Shown here piece after piece: positions 14,214 through 16,614 of a DNA stretch of 16,614 nucleotides (positions within the stretch are counted from its first letter, which is position 1; each line of letters starts with the position of its first letter). The notes beneath the pieces are model-generated. The model had not been told where the DNA came from. It ran no database searches and was given only the letters and a program-made list of their open reading frames with translations. A program made the position numbers and the translations under genes. Origin of the DNA: Verrucomicrobiota bacterium (GTDB taxonomy: Bacteria > Verrucomicrobiota > Verrucomicrobiia > Verrucomicrobiales > Verrucomicrobiaceae); contig VFKY01000356.1 in the NCBI GenBank assembly GCA_009885275.1, forward strand, positions 1 through 16,614, given 5' to 3'.

Positions 14214-14978
14214 TCACGCTTCGTCCGTCACGATCGTGCCGATGGTCTCACCGATCAGGGCCTTGCGAATATTGTCAGGTTCATTCATCGAGAATACCAC
14301 GATGGGCATGTTGTTCTCCTGACAGAGACTGAAGGCGGTGGCATCCATGACCTTGAGTTGACGAGTCAACGCCTCATGAAAACCAATGCGTTCAAAACGA
14401 ACTGCATCGGGATTCTTGTTGGGGTCACTGTCGTAAATACCATCCACTTTGGTAGCCTTCAGCACCACATCCGCCCCGATTTCACTAGCGCGCAGTGCAG
14501 CAGTCGTATCGGTGGTGAAAAATGGATTGCCCGTGCCCGCAGCGAAAATGACGACGCGCCCCAGTTCAAGATGGCGCATGGCTTTGCGGCGAATGAATTG
14601 CTCTGCCACATTGTCCATTTTGATAGCGCTCTGCACTCGAGTTGGCACATCCATGGCTTCCAGCATCGACTGCACCGCCAGCGAGTTCATGACCGTGGCG
14701 AGCATGCCCATGTAGTCGGCAGTGGCTCGATCCATGCCGCGATTACTCGCACTGACGCCACGCCAGAAGTTTCCACCGCCAACAACGAGGGCGATCTCCA
14801 ATCCGGTCTGATGAGCCGCTTTAATTTGGGAAGCAATGCTTTCGACAATAGGAGGCGAGATATTGTCCTGACTGCCAATTTCTCGAAGCGCTTCACCGCT
14901 TAGCTTTAAAAGAACTCGTTTGAACTTGCGTGTGCCTGTGTGTGCCATCGTTTCTGCTGGATTTTGTTTATCAAACAT
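14214..14978 (-). CDS. pyrH: Uridylate (UMP) kinase
   Basis: 254 residues from the first ATG (14976-14978). A second ATG 10 codons in (14946-14948, [21 protein letters not shown]) gives 244 residues, nearer to E. coli PyrH (241), and may be the true start. The enzyme phosphorylates UMP to UDP with ATP in pyrimidine synthesis and belongs to the amino acid kinase fold. Motifs are [54 protein letters not shown] and [15 protein letters not shown], all standard. It heads the pyrH-frr-beta-helix gene group. Confidence 0.97.
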   Translation of the reverse strand: MFDKQNPAETMAHTGTRKFKRVLLKLSGEALREIGSQDNISPPIVESIASQIKAAHQTGLEIALVVGGGNFWRGVSASNRGMDRATADYMGMLATVMNSLAVQSMLEAMDVPTRVQSAIKMDNVAEQFIRRKAMRHLELGRVVIFAAGTGNPFFTTDTTAALRASEIGADVVLKATKVDGIYDSDPNKNPDAVRFERIGFHEALTRQLKVMDATAFSLCQENNMPIVVFSMNEPDNIRKALIGETIGTIVTDEA

Positions 14979-15046
14979 GAAGCAGGCAACGATGCAAAGA
15001 TAAAACGTGATCGCTTGAAAATTGCGATGGCCGGGCGGGATCCCTT

Positions 15047-15313
15047 TTATTCGTAATGCGTCCAGAGTCTGAGCACTTTCACCGCATGCTCTTCCTGCAG
15101 GACTTCATACACCAGGCGATGCTGGATGTTGATCCTTCGGGAATAAGCGCCACTCAAGTCCCCCGCCAGTTTCTCAAAAGGCGGCGGGGTCTTGAAAGGA
15201 TCCCGGGCGATGACCTCCAGCAACTCCCCGGCCTTGGGCTTCAATCCGCTTGAGGCCAGTTTTTTGGCGTCCTTCTGCGCCTGTTTGGTAAAGAGCAATT
15301 TCCACTTCACCAT
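15047..15313 (-). CDS. YoeB/Txe-type mRNA interferase toxin
   Basis: 88 residues, typical for the RelE-like YoeB/Txe family, which cleaves mRNA on the ribosome. The conserved core is present: [34 protein letters not shown], with Glu47 and Arg66, and the end RLWTHYE with His86/Tyr87. These correspond to E. coli YoeB Glu46, Arg65 and His83/Tyr84, so the toxin looks intact. The start overlaps the upstream antitoxin frame by 7 bp (15307-15313), a usual arrangement for translational coupling. Confidence 0.93.
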   Translation of the reverse strand: MVKWKLLFTKQAQKDAKKLASSGLKPKAGELLEVIARDPFKTPPPFEKLAGDLSGAYSRRINIQHRLVYEVLQEEHAVKVLRLWTHYE

Positions 15314-15549
15314 TTCAGGGTCGTGGCACAGTCTTTAACTTTGGTCGCCATGCCTTGCTTGATGGAAGCACGCATCCCGGGAATCGACAGGAGATAAAGG
15401 GTTTCCTGGATGGCACTCCAGTCTTCTTCGGAGATCAGGACCGCATTACTGCGCTTGCCGGTGATCTGGATGGGCTGATGCGATGCAGACGCCTGATCGA
15501 TAAGCGTATACAACTGCGCCCGGGCTTTGGTGGCAGGCAAGGTGATCAT
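15307..15549 (-). CDS. Phd/YefM-family antitoxin
   Basis: 80 residues from the ATG at 15547-15549 (MITLPATKARAQLYTLIDQA). The longer open frame upstream of this ATG runs through the promoter and the antisense of the next gene and is not coding. The N-terminal half (1-50), with ARAQLYTLIDQAS, PIQITGKRSNAVLISEEDW and QETLYLL, is the Phd/YefM DNA-binding fold. The remaining tail (about 51-80) should be the toxin-binding part. It precedes and overlaps the YoeB-type toxin gene. Family members repress their own promoter with the toxin as corepressor; a repeated operator-like sequence at 15560-15579 fits this. Confidence 0.92.
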   Translation of the reverse strand: MITLPATKARAQLYTLIDQASASHQPIQITGKRSNAVLISEEDWSAIQETLYLLSIPGMRASIKQGMATKVKDCATTLKW

Positions 15550-15559
15550 AATTTTTAAG

Positions 15560-15579
15560 CGTGCGCTAAAACGTGCGCT
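15560..15579. promoter_or_regulatory. Tandem operator-like repeats upstream of the toxin-antitoxin pair
   Basis: CGTGCGCT occurs twice with a 12-bp period (15560-15567 and 15572-15579). The flanks AAGCG and CGCTT also make the element inversely symmetric. It lies 10 bp upstream of the antitoxin ATG and overlaps the region between a minus-strand TTGACA (15579-15584 complement) and the gene, as expected for autorepression. It also borders the plus-strand promoter of the next gene. Confidence 0.55.
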
Positions 15580-15608
15580 TGTCAAGCAGTTGACGGATTC
15601 TCTATACT
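15579..15608 (+). promoter_or_regulatory. Sigma70-type promoter for the beta-propeller gene
   Basis: TTGTCA (15579-15584), 18-bp spacer, TATACT (15603-15608): each box matches 5/6. It would start transcription near 15615, about 40 nt before the ATG at 15655. The complement of the -35 region reads TTGACA for the antitoxin on the minus strand, so two divergent promoters share these bases. Confidence 0.6.
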
Positions 15609-15654
15609 CCATGAAAAGACATCGGTCACATTCCTCTTCATCATCACCTCTCTC

Positions 15655-16614
15655 ATGAATACACGCCGCCAATTTATTTTCGCCGGACTGAGCACCGCTG
15701 CCGCCGCCACTTGGACGCAAACGCTGCGGGGAGCGCCTGATCCGAAAAAGGACACGGTCATCGGCCACGGGGCCCACCGCTACAAAGTCGTGAAAGAGTG
15801 GGTGCCCGCAGGTCAGGGCCGCCATCATCCCATCCTCAATTGCCATGAAATGGTCCAGGTCAAAGACGGCCGCCTCTTCATGATCGGCGATCACTGGGAC
15901 AACCAGATGCTTGTCTTCAAACCCGATGGAACCATCCTCGACTCCTGGGGCAGCGTGTGGCCCGGCGGACACGGCCTGACCCTCAGCAACGAAAACGGCG
16001 CCGAGTTCCTCTTTGTCACCGACAGCGGCTTGTGGAAGAGCGGCAGCGGCGGTTATCGCCAGACGGGGCGCGTGACGAAGATCGATCTCAGCGGGAAAGA
16101 AATCTTCAGCATCAGCCATCCCATGAGCATCGGCGCCTATGAGCCGGACATGGTCTTCAACCCCACCGAAACAGCCATCGCCCCCAATGGCGACATCTAC
16201 ATCGTCGATGGCTACGGATCAAACTACGTCCTGCGCTATGATGCCCGCGGCAAGTTCATCAGCCGTTTCGGCGGCAAGGACGGCGTGCCGGAAACGGAGC
16301 GACTCAACAACGCCCATGGCATCGCCATCGACCTCCGTCAGAGCGTGGACAAGGCCACGGTCCTCGTCACCTCGCGGGCGGATCTCTGTTTCCGCCGTTT
16401 CACGCTTGAGGGGCAATACCTCGAAACACTGCCCGTTCCCGGCTGCAAGGTCTGCCGCCCTGTCATCTCCGGCCAGGAACTCTATGCCGGTGTCTGCTGG
16501 TCAAACGATCCCGTCGCCAGCAAGCTCCCCGGTAATCCCTCCGGCTTCACCGTCATCCTCGATGCAGCGGGCAAGGTGATCAGCGCCCCGGGCGGAACGG
16601 AACCGGTCTATGAA
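15655..16614 (+). CDS. Tat-exported NHL/beta-propeller protein (3' end beyond the window)
   Basis: The frame opens at the ATG at 15655 and stays open for 320 codons to the window end. The N-terminus MNTRRQFIFAGLSTAAAA is a twin-arginine signal (TRRQFIF matching the consensus), with likely cleavage near LRGA about residue 26-28, so the protein is exported folded. The mature part has repeats of the beta-propeller type: DGRLFMIGDHWDNQMLVFKPDGTIL, then PNGDIYIVDGYGSNYVLRYDARGKFI and RFGGKDG, which read like NHL blades. HGLTL and AHGIAI precede blades, as in NHL/SMP-30-like folds. Similar exported propellers are common in Planctomycetota and Verrucomicrobiota; substrate and activity are unknown. 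Codon use is more GC-rich than in the genes to its left. Confidence 0.88.
   Translation, partial: MNTRRQFIFAGLSTAAAATWTQTLRGAPDPKKDTVIGHGAHRYKVVKEWVPAGQGRHHPILNCHEMVQVKDGRLFMIGDHWDNQMLVFKPDGTILDSWGSVWPGGHGLTLSNENGAEFLFVTDSGLWKSGSGGYRQTGRVTKIDLSGKEIFSISHPMSIGAYEPDMVFNPTETAIAPNGDIYIVDGYGSNYVLRYDARGKFISRFGGKDGVPETERLNNAHGIAIDLRQSVDKATVLVTSRADLCFRRFTLEGQYLETLPVPGCKVCRPVISGQELYAGVCWSNDPVASKLPGNPSGFTVILDAAGKVISAPGGTEPVYE

Noticed and set aside
15550..16119. Long minus-strand frame upstream of the antitoxin
   Set aside because: It is antisense to the Tat-signal beta-propeller gene and crosses its promoter. The antitoxin begins at the ATG at 15549.
1..16614. CRISPR array suggested by the CARF domain in RtcR
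   Set aside because: No regularly spaced repeats and no cas genes are present; the CARF domain belongs to RtcR.

Overview
The window reads as a chromosomal segment of a Verrucomicrobiota bacterium (Verrucomicrobiales-like). This is inferred from gene content: a fused CcoN-CcoO cbb3 oxidase, tandem secreted formylglycine-type sulfatases, a Tat-exported beta-propeller protein, pyrH-frr followed by a left-handed beta-helix protein, and genes mostly without a clear Shine-Dalgarno sequence. No marker in the window fixes the genus.

Layout. (1) 1-2647, minus strand: a cbb3 terminal oxidase cluster with a CcoS-like small membrane protein, a CcoN-CcoO fusion, and the first 19 codons of a probable CcoQ-like small subunit cut by the window edge. 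(2) 2724-9020: an RNA-repair region bounded by two perfect 62-bp direct repeats, each ending just inside the start of a gene. It holds a secreted protein of unknown function with a caspase-like His/Cys pattern, then the minus-strand operon [tRNA-like RNA]-slipin-rtcB-rtcA, and the divergent regulator rtcR (CARF plus sigma54 AAA+). (3) 9013-12887, plus strand: D-lactate dehydrogenase and two unlike sulfatases with signal peptides. (4) 12889-14978, minus strand: pyrH-frr-beta-helix protein, a housekeeping group. (5) 15047-15549, minus strand: a Phd/YefM-YoeB-type toxin-antitoxin pair with a repeated operator. (6) 15655 to the end: a Tat-exported NHL/beta-propeller protein, running off the window.

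The most interesting part is the 501-bp gap between the slipin gene and rtcR. On the minus strand it has a near-perfect sigma54 promoter (TGGCAC-N5-TGGCA, exact -24/-12 spacing). The predicted start site lies about 3 nt before a sequence that folds like a tRNA: an acceptor-like stem of 6/7 pairs, a D-arm-like hairpin, an anticodon-like hairpin, a perfect 5-bp T-arm with loop TTCGACT directly abutting the 3' acceptor strand, and an enlarged variable region. It is about 111 nt and no CCA is encoded. The first product of the RtcR/sigma54-controlled operon therefore appears to be a structured tRNA mimic, followed by slipin, the RNA ligase RtcB and the RNA cyclase RtcA. Since RtcR-type CARF domains are reported to respond to tRNA fragments with 2',3'-cyclic phosphate ends, the RNA could be a sensor, decoy, guide or substrate. 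That role is inference.

The second striking signal is the 62-bp repeat. The same leader plus ATG sits in front of two unrelated genes at the two edges of the RNA-repair region, which suggests module insertion by duplication of a promoter/leader, or an excisable segment of about 6.2 kb.
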